Positions 26,205-35,140 of a stretch of DNA of 64,000 nucleotides are shown here, in pieces. Numbering within the stretch: position 1 is the first letter of the stretch; each line of letters begins with the position of its first letter. The position numbers and the translations under genes were made by a program. This stretch comes from Winogradskyella ludwigii (GTDB lineage Bacteria; Bacteroidota; Bacteroidia; Flavobacteriales; Flavobacteriaceae). The DNA lies in contig NZ_JABFDF010000002.1 in assembly GCF_013403985.1 (NCBI RefSeq), positions 248,001 to 312,000 of the forward strand, read 5' to 3'. The notes below the pieces were generated by a model that was given only the letters and a program-made list of their open reading frames with translations, did not search any database and had not been told where the DNA came from.

Positions 26205-26711
26205 TTACTCAGAATCTTTACGTAAAGCAGCCATTTTTATAGCAGCGATAGCCGCTTCAGTTCCTTTATTACCGTGTATTCCGCCTGAGCGATCAAGGGA
26301 TTGTTGCTGATTATTATCTGTAAGCACACAAAATATAACAGGAATATCTCCTTTTACATTAAGGTCTTTAATACCTTGAGTAACGCCTTCGCAAACAAAA
26401 TCAAAATGTTTTGTTTCTCCTTGAATTACACAACCAATAACAATAATGGCATCTAACATTCCAGAATCTGCATAAATACTTTTGCTCATTCTAGCGGCTC
26501 CGTAGGTTAACTCAAAAGCACCAGGAACATTCCAACGCACAATATTCTCCTTAATTGCACCACAATCTATAAGCGCATCAAAAGCACCTTGCCATAAACC
26601 GTTAGTAATAATGTCATTCCATTCTGAAACAACAATCCCAAACCGAAAATCTTTCGCGCTTGGGATTGTTGTTTTATCGTATTCCGATAAATTATGATTT
26701 GCAGTTGCCAT
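26205..26711 (-). CDS. ribH: 6,7-dimethyl-8-ribityllumazine synthase
   Basis: This 168-residue enzyme makes the penultimate riboflavin intermediate from the 4-carbon product of RibB and the ribityl-diaminopyrimidine. It shows FRFGIVVSEWN, VPGAFELTYGAARM, VIGCVIQGETKHFDFVCEGV with the catalytic His, and FCVLTDNNQQQSLDRSGG. Length is normal for the 60-mer-forming type. It follows the TPR gene by 3 bases and is followed by a strong terminator. I see no FMN riboswitch. Confidence 0.96.
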   Translation of the reverse strand: MATANHNLSEYDKTTIPSAKDFRFGIVVSEWNDIITNGLWQGAFDALIDCGAIKENIVRWNVPGAFELTYGAARMSKSIYADSGMLDAIIVIGCVIQGETKHFDFVCEGVTQGIKDLNVKGDIPVIFCVLTDNNQQQSLDRSGGIHGNKGTEAAIAAIKMAALRKDSE

Positions 26712-26714
26712 GTA

Positions 26715-27479
26715 TTATAAGCTTGCTTCTACTTTTCCTATTAATATATCTGCTGCTGCTGCTTCAGTTGAAGTAGAAAACTCAGATTTAATACGCTTTA
26801 AATATCCTAAAGCTTTATCATTCTCTCCTAATTCAATAGCAACACGTGCTGCTTTCATTAAGTATAATGGAGTTGTAAAAGTATTAACGTTAGCCTTAAA
26901 TGCTTTTTCATAATACTCTAAAGCATCAGATTTTTGTTCTAATTGAACAAATGCATCACCAATACCACCTTTAGCGATAGGATTCAACATTTTGTCATCA
27001 CTAGAAAAATCACTTAAATACGTTACAGCATTTTGGTAGTCTCTTAAGTTTAAGTATGCCATACCAGCATAATAATTGGCTAAATTGGCAGCTGGACTTC
27101 CACCATACTCGTTAATAATATCTAACATACCATATTTACCTTCACCACCATCTAAGGACATTTTGTAAAGTGAATCTGAAGACACACCACTAACAGCATC
27201 ATCAAAATACTTTTTAGCTGTGTACATTTCGTTCATAGCATCTTTCTCCTTAGGTTCTGATACTAATTTGTTATATCCTAAATAACATAATACTAGTAAA
27301 GCGATAGCTCCAACAATACCTAAAATATATTTTTGATTCTTAACAGCCCATTCTTCAGTTCTGGAAGCACCTTCATCTAAAGTGTTAAACACTTCTGCTG
27401 TTGTTGATTCTTCTTCAAAAACCTCTTCCTTCTCTTTTACTGTCTTAGGTTTGTAGCCTCTTTTCTTATACGTTGCCAT
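26715..27479 (-). CDS. Tetratricopeptide-repeat membrane protein
   Basis: This 254-residue protein has a Lys/Glu-rich cytoplasmic N-terminus (about 1-48), one membrane helix (YILGIVGAIALLVLCYLGY, about 51-69) and TPR-like helical repeats in the rest (ANYYAGMAYLNLRDYQNAVT, GDAFVQLEQKSDALEYYEKA). The layout resembles YfgM-type TPR anchors, which assist periplasmic folding next to the translocon; that role is only an analogy. It is cotranscribed with ribH. Confidence 0.85.
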   Translation of the reverse strand: MATYKKRGYKPKTVKEKEEVFEEESTTAEVFNTLDEGASRTEEWAVKNQKYILGIVGAIALLVLCYLGYNKLVSEPKEKDAMNEMYTAKKYFDDAVSGVSSDSLYKMSLDGGEGKYGMLDIINEYGGSPAANLANYYAGMAYLNLRDYQNAVTYLSDFSSDDKMLNPIAKGGIGDAFVQLEQKSDALEYYEKAFKANVNTFTTPLYLMKAARVAIELGENDKALGYLKRIKSEFSTSTEAAAADILIGKVEASL

Positions 27480-27501
27480 AAATTGTCATTTTGTGCGTGC
27501 G

Positions 27502-27509
27502 CAAAAATA
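27502..27509 (-). promoter_or_regulatory. -7 element for the TPR-ribH operon
   Basis: TATTTTTG on the minus strand, 22 bases before the start at 27479, fits TAnnTTTG. A matching TTG at the right distance is not seen. Together with 27546-27553 it marks a divergent promoter region. Confidence 0.45.
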
Positions 27510-27545
27510 AAATTTTTATTGGGATTTAAAAGCCTATTTATTTGT

Positions 27546-27553
27546 TATTTTTG
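27546..27553 (+). promoter_or_regulatory. -7 element for recF
   Basis: TATTTTTG on the plus strand fits TAnnTTTG, with a TTG 24 bases upstream, slightly long. It would give a 5' leader of about 60 bases before recF. Confidence 0.4.
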
Positions 27554-27619
27554 AATTATTAAATAACAGACCATAATGCTTGGCTACATCAGTAAAATCG
27601 GGCATAACGTTATATTTCC

Positions 27620-28699
27620 ATGAATCTAAATACGCTATCTTTAGTTAATTATAAAAATTTTGAAAGTCAGGTTTTCGATTTCGACGTCAAAATCAATTGT
27701 TTTGTTGGTGCCAATGGTATTGGAAAAACAAATGCACTTGATGCTATTTATCATTTAGCATTCGGTAAAAGTTACTTTAATCCTATTGCTGTTCAAAATA
27801 TAAATCATAATGCCGAATTCTTTGTTGTTGATGGTAATTTTACTAAAAATGAGCGTGCTGAAAAGATAATCGTCTCTCTAAAGCGTGGACAGAAAAAAGT
27901 TATTAAACGAAACAGTAAAGCTTACGAAAAGTTTAGTGAGCATATTGGCTTTATTCCTTTAGTTATTATTTCGCCAGCAGATCGTGATTTAATTATTGAA
28001 GGTAGTGATACACGTCGTAAATTTATAGACAGTGTAATCTCACAAAGTGACAAAACTTATTTAACTGAATTAATTAGTTACAATAAAGTATTGACGCAAC
28101 GTAATGCTTTATTAAAGTATTTTGCCCTAAACAATACGTTTAATGCAGATACATTAGCGATATATAACGAGCAACTTCACACGTATGGCAGTGATATATT
28201 TAAAAAACGGGATGCTTTTTTAAAGGCTTTTATTCCTATTTTTAAAGCACGTTATGAAGCTATAAGCCAGAGCAAAGAAGTTATAGACTTACAATATAAA
28301 AGTGATTTGTTTGATAATGAATTGATAGATTTATTAAAGAAGACTATTAACAAAGACAAAGCCATACAATATACTACTGTTGGTACACACAAAGATGATT
28401 TAGTGTTTCTGATTGACAACTTCCCAATTAAAAAATTTGGTAGTCAAGGTCAGCAAAAATCATTTTTAGTGGCTTTAAAATTGGCACAATTCGATTTTAT
28501 AAAACAGCAAAGCGGAGTGTCTCCTATTTTACTCTTGGATGATATTTTTGATAAATTAGATGAAAATAGAGTCTCGCAGATTATTAATTTGGTTGATGAT
28601 GAACATTTTGGACAAATTTTTATTAGCGACACACACGCCGAGCGTACTGAAGATGTGATTAAACAAATTCATCAATCGTATAAGATTTTCAAATTATAA
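27620..28699 (+). CDS. recF: DNA replication/repair protein RecF
   Basis: A 359-residue SMC-like ATPase. Walker A is GANGIGKTN (about 30-38), the ABC-type signature is [19 protein letters not shown] and Walker B is [12 protein letters not shown]. The N-terminus [15 protein letters not shown] is typical. It loads RecA at gaps with RecO and RecR. It is followed after 3 bases by a lipoprotein gene and then a DciA-like gene, so the three form an operon. Confidence 0.96.
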   Translation: MNLNTLSLVNYKNFESQVFDFDVKINCFVGANGIGKTNALDAIYHLAFGKSYFNPIAVQNINHNAEFFVVDGNFTKNERAEKIIVSLKRGQKKVIKRNSKAYEKFSEHIGFIPLVIISPADRDLIIEGSDTRRKFIDSVISQSDKTYLTELISYNKVLTQRNALLKYFALNNTFNADTLAIYNEQLHTYGSDIFKKRDAFLKAFIPIFKARYEAISQSKEVIDLQYKSDLFDNELIDLLKKTINKDKAIQYTTVGTHKDDLVFLIDNFPIKKFGSQGQQKSFLVALKLAQFDFIKQQSGVSPILLLDDIFDKLDENRVSQIINLVDDEHFGQIFISDTHAERTEDVIKQIHQSYKIFKL

Positions 28700-28702
28700 G
28701 AC

Positions 28703-29200
28703 ATGAAAACAACATATATAAATAATAATAGTATTGCAAGACTCCCTTTTTCTGGCAGTCGTGGTCATCTTTCAAAGTTAAAATCGGTTATTTTCGCTTT
28801 ATTACTATTTAGTATGGTGAGCTGCTCTAAGAATCCTGAAACCTACATTAAACATTTAGACGGTTATTGGGAAATTGAAGAAGTAACTATGGCAGATGGC
28901 AGTAAAAAAGAATACAAAATCAATGAAATCGTAGATTATATAGGTATAAATGATAGCTTAAAAGGCTTTAGAAAAAAACTAAAACCAGGTCTTAACGACA
29001 CCTATTTTTCAACTGGAGATGCTGAAGCGCTTGAATTAAAAATTGAAGATAACCAGTTAAACATCTACTATTCTACACCATACGCAAATTGGAAAGAAAC
29101 TGTTTTAGAGGCTACAGAAAATCAACTTCGTATTATTAATGAGAGCGATAACATTTATCTTTACAAACGCTATACATCAATAAAAATTGATTTAGAATAA
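28703..29200 (+). CDS. Lipoprotein, lipocalin-like, unknown function
   Basis: This 165-residue protein has a lipobox (LLFSMVSC, Cys34) and a mature part rich in beta-strand pattern: KHLDGYWEIEEVTMADGS, then LELKIEDNQLNIYYS, ending NIYLYKRY. This fits a small lipocalin-like barrel. The signal peptide has an unusually long n-region of about 22 residues (MKTTYINNNSIARLPF and on), but no later in-frame start exists. The gene sits between recF and a DciA-like gene, 3 bases after recF; its connection to DNA metabolism is probably only positional. Confidence 0.78.
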   Translation: MKTTYINNNSIARLPFSGSRGHLSKLKSVIFALLLFSMVSCSKNPETYIKHLDGYWEIEEVTMADGSKKEYKINEIVDYIGINDSLKGFRKKLKPGLNDTYFSTGDAEALELKIEDNQLNIYYSTPYANWKETVLEATENQLRIINESDNIYLYKRYTSIKIDLE

Positions 29201-29232
29201 TTTAAAAAAATACCGTTTTAGCGGCAACTACC

Positions 29233-29529
29233 ATGGCAAAACGAAATAACGACAATCAACCTATACAAGATATTTTAAAAGAATTTGTACAAAAAAACAA
29301 TCTACAATCTGGCTTAGATAAAGTAGATGTTAGAGAAGCTTGGGCAAATTTAATGGGAAATGGCGTGAATAATTATACCACTGCTATTGAGTTAAAACAC
29401 GACACCCTTTATGTACAACTTAGCTCTAGTGTACTGCGTGAAGAATTAAGTTATGGTATAGAAAAAATTATAAAAATGCTAAATGAATCGCTTAGAAAAG
29501 AAGTGGTAAAAAAATTAGTGCTGCGGTAG
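29233..29529 (+). CDS. DUF721 (DciA-like) protein
   Basis: This 98-residue protein fits DUF721: IQDILKEFVQKNNLQSGLDK, VREAWANLMGNGVNNYT and TLYVQLSSSVLREELSY. DciA-type proteins with this fold load the replicative helicase in bacteria lacking DnaC, so a replication role next to recF is reasonable. It follows the lipoprotein gene by 32 bases. The 195 bases after it contain only a weak AATACC/GGTATT hairpin (29571-29603) and AT-rich sequence. Confidence 0.85.
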   Translation: MAKRNNDNQPIQDILKEFVQKNNLQSGLDKVDVREAWANLMGNGVNNYTTAIELKHDTLYVQLSSSVLREELSYGIEKIIKMLNESLRKEVVKKLVLR

Positions 29530-29724
29530 TTTTTATAAAATTCGTTGTTTTACTCAGTATTTAGTCCTAAAATACCATTTTAATGCTTTATTTTTAAGGT
29601 ATTCTTTATTTTTACATCTGTGAATTTTTCTTGATAACACCGAAAGATGCAAAGAATTAGTGACATTCGTTTTCAACTTCCACATATAATTCGGTATTTT
29701 TAAGACATCTTATAATTCTACTTT

Positions 29725-32136
29725 ATGAAGTATTTCAAACTGATACTATCCTTTATACTAACTGTAGGTATTTTCTACGCTCTTAACACCAAATTTGGAT
29801 CTATTCCTCCAATCGGAAAATTTTTAAATCCTTATTCTGGCGTCTGGCAAAATGAAACTGACGAATCAATTAAAGGAGATATCACAATTCCAGGATTAAA
29901 AGACAAAGTTACAGTTCATTATGATGCAGAGTTAATTCCGCATGTATTTGCTCAAAACGATTTAGATCTTTATCGAGCACAAGGCTACATCACTGCAAAG
30001 CACAGACTTTGGCAAATGGAATTTCAGACTTTTGCAGCAGCAGGACGACTTTCTGAAATTATAGGAGAAGCAGCCTTAAGTTACGACAGACAAGAACGCC
30101 GTCGAGGCATGGGTTATGGAGCAGAACAAACCGTTAAAAAAATGTCTGAAGATAAAGAAACAACGGCTATTGCTCAAGCTTACGCAGATGGTGTTAACAG
30201 TTATATTAATCAATTAGATCCTAAAGATTATCCTGTTGAGTATAAATTACTAGACTATAAACCCGAAGCATGGACCATTAAAAAAACAGCCTTACTATTA
30301 ATGTATATGACCAAAATGTTAGCTGGTGGTGACGAAGACATAGAAAACACCAATGCTTTACGTTTATTTGGAAAAGACCGTTTCGATTTATTATTTCCCG
30401 ATTTCTTCGATATTACAGATCCAATCATCCCAAAAAATAACGATTGGAGTTATATTGATGTACCACAAACTCCAACACCAAATAGTCAGCCCGTTTTAGA
30501 TTCTATTTCTGAAACTATCGATAAACCAGACCCTAATTATGGCAGTAATAACTGGGCTGTTTCTGGTGAAAAATCAACCTCAGGACATCCTATTCTTGCA
30601 AACGATCCGCATTTAGGACTCAACTTACCTTCTATTTGGTTTGTAATGCAATTAAGTACACCAAATCATAATGCATTTGGCGCCACCTTACCTGGAGCTT
30701 TAGCCGTTATTTCTGGTTTTAACCAACATATTTCTTGGGGAGAAACAAATGCCACAAGAGATGTGATTGACTGGTATAAAGTTGAATTTAATACTGATAG
30801 AACGCAATATAAATTTGATAACCAATGGAAAAATGTATCCATAAGAATTGAAGAGATAAAAATAAAAGGTAAAGAAACATATATAGATTCGGTGCTTTAT
30901 ACACATCATGGTCCTGTTGTTTACGACAAAAACTTTAAGTCGGATCAAGAATTAGCAGGTTATGCCATGCAATGGACAGGTCATATTCCTGGTAATGGTC
31001 AAAAAACATTTACCGAAATGAATAAAGCCAAAAATTACAATGATTATACTGCAGCGTTAAAGAATTGGGTAGCACCTGCTCAAAATTTTGTGTTTGCCTC
31101 AACTGAAGGAGATATTGCCATATGGATTCAAGGCTTGTTTCCTAATAAATGGGAAGGTCAAGGAAAATTTGTAATGGATGGCAGCAAATCTGAAAACGAT
31201 TGGCAAAGTTTTATTCCACAAGCTTATAATGCACATACTTTAAACCCTGAACGTGGTTTTGTAAGTTCTGCAAATCAAACTCCGGTTGACGAAGCTTATC
31301 CGTACTACGTATTTAATGATGGTTATGAAACTTACAGAAACCGCGTAATAAATGAATTCTTTAATTCTAAAGAGAAATTTAGCGTTCAAGATTTTAAGGA
31401 TTTACATAATAACAATTTTAACCTTAAAGCATCAGAATTAATGCCATATATGTTAGAAACTATGGATATTTCTAACTTAACCTCTGAGGAAAAAGAACTT
31501 TACAACATCGCTAAAGCATGGCAATACAATAATGATATGGAAGAAATTGGTCCAAGTTTATGGAGCGCTTGGTATGGTATTTTATATGATTTGGTTTGGG
31601 ATGAATTTGATGTTAAAGACACAGCTATTGATGCACCTTTCACATATCAAACCATCTATCTTTTGAAAAATAATGGCGACGATGATTTTATGGATATCAT
31701 TGACACACCCGAAAAAGAAACCGCAAAAGATTTATTTAAGTTGAGTTTTAGTAAAGCAGTTCTAAAACTGAACGCATGGAAAACAACAAATGGCAACCTT
31801 AATTGGGTGAACTATAAAGCTACATATGCAGGCCATTTATTACAAGCCTTACCTGCTTTTTCTCGGTTTGATATTCCTATTGGAGGAGGAAAAAATATTG
31901 TGAATGCGACATCAGAAAACTGGGGTCCTTCTTGGCGAATGATTGTAGAAATGACTTCACCTCCAACAGCTTTAGGTATTTATCCCGGAGGACAATCTGG
32001 AAATCCTGGAAGTAAATATTACGATAATTTCATAGATGATTGGGCTGCAAGCGAATACCACGAGCTTAATTTTTTACAAAGCAATACTGCAACCGAAGCT
32101 ATTATTGGAACACAAATCTTAACACCAAGTAAGTAA
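29725..32136 (+). CDS. Penicillin acylase family N-terminal nucleophile hydrolase
   Basis: An 803-residue precursor with an N-terminal signal/anchor (KLILSFILTVGIFYALN). The small-subunit part holds the usual RAQGYITAKHRLWQMEFQT. Autocleavage is expected before Ser274 in GSNNWAVSGEKSTSGHPIL, making Ser274 the N-terminal nucleophile; NDPHLGLNLPSIWF and the later Asn in SANQTP support the active site. The family cleaves amide bonds of penicillins, acyl-homoserine lactones or other N-acyl compounds in the periplasm. The natural substrate here is unknown. A small membrane-protein gene overlaps its stop by one base. Confidence 0.92.
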   Translation: MKYFKLILSFILTVGIFYALNTKFGSIPPIGKFLNPYSGVWQNETDESIKGDITIPGLKDKVTVHYDAELIPHVFAQNDLDLYRAQGYITAKHRLWQMEFQTFAAAGRLSEIIGEAALSYDRQERRRGMGYGAEQTVKKMSEDKETTAIAQAYADGVNSYINQLDPKDYPVEYKLLDYKPEAWTIKKTALLLMYMTKMLAGGDEDIENTNALRLFGKDRFDLLFPDFFDITDPIIPKNNDWSYIDVPQTPTPNSQPVLDSISETIDKPDPNYGSNNWAVSGEKSTSGHPILANDPHLGLNLPSIWFVMQLSTPNHNAFGATLPGALAVISGFNQHISWGETNATRDVIDWYKVEFNTDRTQYKFDNQWKNVSIRIEEIKIKGKETYIDSVLYTHHGPVVYDKNFKSDQELAGYAMQWTGHIPGNGQKTFTEMNKAKNYNDYTAALKNWVAPAQNFVFASTEGDIAIWIQGLFPNKWEGQGKFVMDGSKSENDWQSFIPQAYNAHTLNPERGFVSSANQTPVDEAYPYYVFNDGYETYRNRVINEFFNSKEKFSVQDFKDLHNNNFNLKASELMPYMLETMDISNLTSEEKELYNIAKAWQYNNDMEEIGPSLWSAWYGILYDLVWDEFDVKDTAIDAPFTYQTIYLLKNNGDDDFMDIIDTPEKETAKDLFKLSFSKAVLKLNAWKTTNGNLNWVNYKATYAGHLLQALPAFSRFDIPIGGGKNIVNATSENWGPSWRMIVEMTSPPTALGIYPGGQSGNPGSKYYDNFIDDWAASEYHELNFLQSNTATEAIIGTQILTPSK

Positions 32137-32492
32137 TGACTAAAAATATCATCAATTTTATAGCCACAATTGTTTTAGCATATGTACTCTCATTATTTCT
32201 ACCTTGGTGGTCTGTGATGACTGCCGCTTTAGCCACATCATTATTTATTTCGCTAAAAAAAGCAGCAGTATTTTTTGTTCCTTTTTTAGCTATTGTTATA
32301 TTTTGGTTTGTACTTAGTTATTTTTTAAGTAGTGCAAACGATTTTACTTTAGCCAAACGTATTGCTGTGCTTCTACCTTTAAGTGGCAATCCTTATGTAT
32401 TAATGTTAGTGAGTGCCATTGTTGGTGGTTTGGCTGCTGGTATTACAGCTATCTTTGGAAAGCAATTAAGTGTTGCGCTTAAGAAAGCTTAA
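32136..32492 (+). CDS. Small integral membrane protein coupled to the acylase gene
   Basis: This 118-residue protein has about four membrane segments (INFIATIVLAYVLSLFLPWW, FVPFLAIVIFWFVLSYFL, MLVSAIVGGLAAGITAIFG) and few charged residues. No domain is recognised. The start overlaps the acylase stop by one base (TAATG), implying translational coupling and perhaps a shared envelope role. It is followed by a 7-bp hairpin and a convergent gene. Confidence 0.7.
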   Translation: MTKNIINFIATIVLAYVLSLFLPWWSVMTAALATSLFISLKKAAVFFVPFLAIVIFWFVLSYFLSSANDFTLAKRIAVLLPLSGNPYVLMLVSAIVGGLAAGITAIFGKQLSVALKKA

Positions 32493-32506
32493 AATCACCT
32501 TTCTTT

Positions 32507-32524
32507 TATGATCAAAAGATCATA
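32507..32524. other. Small perfect hairpin between convergent genes
   Basis: TATGATC (32507-32513) and GATCATA (32518-32524) flank an AAAA loop, 15 bases after the membrane-protein gene. It lacks a T run, so it is not a typical terminator; it may serve as a 3' end stabiliser. Confidence 0.35.
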
Positions 32525-32620
32525 GTTACAGGAGTAAAAATACATAAGTTGAATAATTAAGGGAAGTGTAATTACCTAATAATATTAAAAATAATGTGCA
32601 GTAGCTATAAATTCATATTT

Positions 32621-33058
32621 TTAATTTAGCTCACCTTCAACCTCAACTAACTCGAAACTAGTTGCCCATTGCACAGCACTTTCAATAGTAGAAAAGTGTC
32701 TTATTCTCTTCTTAAAAAAGAGTTTTTCAATAACTGTATTTGCTAAACCTGCACCAGTATAACAAACAATACAATAACCTTTTAAGTTTAACCGACTTCT
32801 AAAAAACTGAAGCCAACCTGTAGGTTTTACAGAATAAGAATGAATTCGATGCGATATCAATACCAAGTCATCTCCTTTAGACTTTGCAAATTCAGAGACA
32901 TCCTCAGTAATTTTTTTAGCGTGCTCTTCCCATGAAAAACTAACACCTTCATTTATTTCTGAAACAACAAAACCATCAAATATAAAAATATTACCAAAAC
33001 TGTAATTTATTTCTTTGAGCACTTCATTATTTAATTCGGTGTTTTTTATACTAAGCAT
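32621..33058 (-). CDS. Unknown cytoplasmic protein, possible STAS/SpoIIAA-like fold
   Basis: This 145-residue soluble protein has no signal or membrane segment. The alternation of strands and helices (IFIFDGFVVSEI, DDLVLISHRIHSYSV, YCIVCYTGAGLANTVIEK, FSTIESAVQWA) resembles the SpoIIAA/STAS-like layout seen in many flavobacterial hypothetical proteins, but no diagnostic phosphorylation Ser is obvious. It stands alone between convergent and minus-strand genes with about 190 bases on its right side. The function is not known. Confidence 0.65.
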   Translation of the reverse strand: MLSIKNTELNNEVLKEINYSFGNIFIFDGFVVSEINEGVSFSWEEHAKKITEDVSEFAKSKGDDLVLISHRIHSYSVKPTGWLQFFRSRLNLKGYCIVCYTGAGLANTVIEKLFFKKRIRHFSTIESAVQWATSFELVEVEGELN

Positions 33059-33182
33059 TAAGTAGGTTTAATCAATTGTATTACAAAGTAATAAAATATT
33101 AACAAATTATCTCATGACAATTATCATAACTTAAAAGAATAGAAAGATTCTAAATAAAAATAATATTCTAAAAATATAAAGC

Positions 33183-33209
33183 AAAAAAAAATCCCACAAT
33201 TAAGTGAGA
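33183..33209 (-). terminator. Rho-independent terminator after the immunophilin gene
   Basis: On the minus strand TCTCAC (33209-33204) pairs with GTGGGA (33197-33192) with one G-U pair, followed by nine T residues (33191-33183). It lies 38 bases after the stop of the immunophilin gene. Confidence 0.75.
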
Positions 33210-33246
33210 CTTTCTTTTACTATTGTATTAAAATTGAGTGGTCTAA

Positions 33247-34179
33247 TTATTTTACATCCATTAATTCAACATCAAATATCAGTGTTGCATTTGGCGGGAT
33301 TACGCCACCTGCACCTGCAGATCCGTATCCTAAATCGCTAGGTATAACTAAACGTGCTTTATCACCAACGTTAAGTAAACAAATACCTTCATCCCATCCA
33401 GAAATTACTTGACCTACTCCAACTTGAAAATCTAAAGGAGAATTTCTTTTGTAAGACGAATCAAAAACAGTTCCGTCTGCCAATTGACCTTTGTAGTGTA
33501 CTGATACTGTATTTCCTTTTTCTGCTTTTTTACCTTCACCTTTTTGGATAATTTGGTAACGTAAACCAGAGGCAGTTTCTTCAAAACCAACAGCTAATTT
33601 ATCTAATTCTGCTCTTGCAGCATCACGTTCTGCAGCGATACGCTTTTCACGAGATCCTTCGAATGTTCTAAAAGCTTCAACAGCATTAAATTTTTCTGCA
33701 GCATCACCCTGTCTTACTATTTCTAAACTTTCAATAGTATCACCTTGAGCAATAGCATCTACAATATCTTGTCCTTTTACAACTTTTCCAAAGACAGTGT
33801 GCTTATTATCTAACCAATCTGTTGCAATGTGTGTAATGTAAAACTGACTTCCATTAGATCCAGGACCAGAATTTGCCATAGCTAATACACCAGGACCGTC
33901 ATGTTTTAAATCAGGATGAAATTCATCGTCAAATTTGTATCCAGGATCTCCAGTTCCTGTACCTTGTGGACAACCACCTTGGATCATAAAATCTGGAATA
34001 ACTCTATGAAATTTTAATCCATTATAATAAGGAGTACCTTGAGGCTTCACCGAATTTTCTAGATTTCCTTCTGCTAAAGCTACGAAGTTACCAACTGTTC
34101 CCGGAGTTTTCTCGAACTCTAAGTTTACTAATATTTCACCTTTTGAGGTGTTAAATTTTGCGTATAAACCGTCTTGCAT
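33247..34179 (-). CDS. Dual-family peptidyl-prolyl isomerase (cyclophilin-FKBP fusion)
   Basis: The product is 310 residues from the ATG at 34179; the in-frame ATG at 34206 overlaps the promoter element and is rejected. The first domain (about 5-165) is a cyclophilin: YYNGLKFHRVIPDFMIQGG, GVLAMANSGPGSNGSQFYIT and DWLDNKHTVFGKVV. A helical linker (about 170-200) leads to an FKBP domain (about 205-310): VSVHYKGQLADGTVFDSSY, VISGWDEGICLLNVGDKARL and PSDLGYGSAGAGGVIPPNAT. Both active sites look intact. No signal peptide, so it acts in the cytoplasm as a folding helper. Such fusions are known from flavobacteria. Confidence 0.93.
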   Translation of the reverse strand: MQDGLYAKFNTSKGEILVNLEFEKTPGTVGNFVALAEGNLENSVKPQGTPYYNGLKFHRVIPDFMIQGGCPQGTGTGDPGYKFDDEFHPDLKHDGPGVLAMANSGPGSNGSQFYITHIATDWLDNKHTVFGKVVKGQDIVDAIAQGDTIESLEIVRQGDAAEKFNAVEAFRTFEGSREKRIAAERDAARAELDKLAVGFEETASGLRYQIIQKGEGKKAEKGNTVSVHYKGQLADGTVFDSSYKRNSPLDFQVGVGQVISGWDEGICLLNVGDKARLVIPSDLGYGSAGAGGVIPPNATLIFDVELMDVK

Positions 34180-34203
34180 TGTGTTTTCTTTTGTTTGAAG
34201 GTG

Positions 34204-34211
34204 CAAAGATA
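34204..34211 (-). promoter_or_regulatory. -7 element of the immunophilin gene
   Basis: TATCTTTG on the minus strand matches TAnnTTTG exactly and is followed by GCA, with a predicted transcription start close to 34197. This leaves a leader of about 18 bases and fixes the start codon at 34179. The -33 half is not clear. Confidence 0.6.
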
Positions 34212-34279
34212 AGAAAGTTCCATTGAAGTTAAAATTGAAACGAAGTGTTTATTATTAACCACTTACTGAAATTAAAAAA

Positions 34280-34310
34280 TTTGAGTTTTAAATTAATAAG
34301 GTTAGTTTTG
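34280..34310 (+). promoter_or_regulatory. Promoter of the 149-residue unknown gene
   Basis: TTTG (34280-34283), a 19-base spacer and TAGTTTTG (34303-34310) fit the Bacteroidota consensus in both boxes. The start site would fall just before the ATG at 34323, which supports that start over the earlier in-frame ATG at 34245. Confidence 0.7.
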
Positions 34311-34322
34311 AAAAAAAATTAC

Positions 34323-34772
34323 ATGGCATTTTTATCAAAACTCTTTGGCTCAAAAACTTCAGGGAATAAATCTGGCGACTCTGTTGAGGCTATTATTACT
34401 GATGTTGAAAACAAACCTTATGGTGTTTCTGAAACCAATGTGCTTTTTGCTGGTTTAAATGAATTAGGTGGTTACCACTTTTTCCAAACTGTTATTGTGG
34501 GTGAGCTCAATGTGAAATCTAAAAATGGAGCACAACTTTTCTTTAATGGTGATAATTTTAAATTAAAATTAGAATCTGATATGCCCGAATTTGAATCTGA
34601 TAGCTCAGATATAAAAGGAAGACATATTACTAAGATTGATTTTCAAATTGAAGAAAGTGATGTGAAATTATTAGAGAGTGCGACACTTAAAAGTGTTCAA
34701 ATTAAAGTGAAGAAACACGATCTATTATTTAGCAAGTATAATATTATTGATGCTTCTGATGAAGAGGAATAA
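34323..34772 (+). CDS. Unknown cytoplasmic protein (149 residues)
   Basis: From the ATG at 34323 the protein starts AFLSKLFGSKTSG and is soluble, with Ser/Glu-rich beta-strand pattern: NVLFAGLNELGGYHFFQTVI, AQLFFNGDNFKLKLESDM, and an acidic C-terminus IIDASDEEE. No known domain is recognised. The earlier in-frame ATG at 34245 would place 26 extra residues across the promoter and is rejected. It is a single-gene unit, divergent from the immunophilin gene and convergent with the next, 9 bases away. Confidence 0.68.
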   Translation: MAFLSKLFGSKTSGNKSGDSVEAIITDVENKPYGVSETNVLFAGLNELGGYHFFQTVIVGELNVKSKNGAQLFFNGDNFKLKLESDMPEFESDSSDIKGRHITKIDFQIEESDVKLLESATLKSVQIKVKKHDLLFSKYNIIDASDEEE

Positions 34773-34781
34773 ATTCTGCAA

Positions 34782-35123
34782 CTATTCAAAAAAATATAAC
34801 GTTCGCTTAGAAAGCAATGGAATATATGTTTTCTTTAGAATTAGTCTAATTTTTTTCTCTGAATGATCTAAAATAGACACTGCAGTAATCTCATAATACG
34901 TCTTAGAGGAATACCATTTATTGAAAAAGTTTTCCTCTAATCTGTAACGACCGTCATTTTTTATTTCCTCAAACTTTACAAACTCATAGCCATAAGCTTC
35001 TAAAAAATCATTAGCTTCATCTGCTTTAAAAAACGGAATAAAAAACGCGGCATTTATGAATCCTATTACCCAAATATAAAAAGGCAATAATATAATTAAC
35101 AGAACTATTATAAATAAACTCAA
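34782..35123 (-). CDS. Unknown membrane-anchored protein (113 residues)
   Basis: One strong N-terminal membrane segment (about 2-32, IIVLLIILLPFYIWVIGF) is followed by a soluble part with aromatic and basic residues (YRLEENFFNKWYSSKTYYEI, LILKKTYIPLLSKRTLYFF). No family is recognised. It follows recQ by 17 bases on the same strand and is likely cotranscribed. Function unknown. Confidence 0.6.
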   Translation of the reverse strand: MSLFIIVLLIILLPFYIWVIGFINAAFFIPFFKADEANDFLEAYGYEFVKFEEIKNDGRYRLEENFFNKWYSSKTYYEITAVSILDHSEKKIRLILKKTYIPLLSKRTLYFFE

Positions 35124-35140
35124 TTGACTGTTTATAAATA

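Noticed and set aside
34245..34322. Earlier ATG for the 149-residue unknown protein
   Set aside because: A two-box promoter (34280-34310) sits inside this extension, so it cannot be translated from that transcript.
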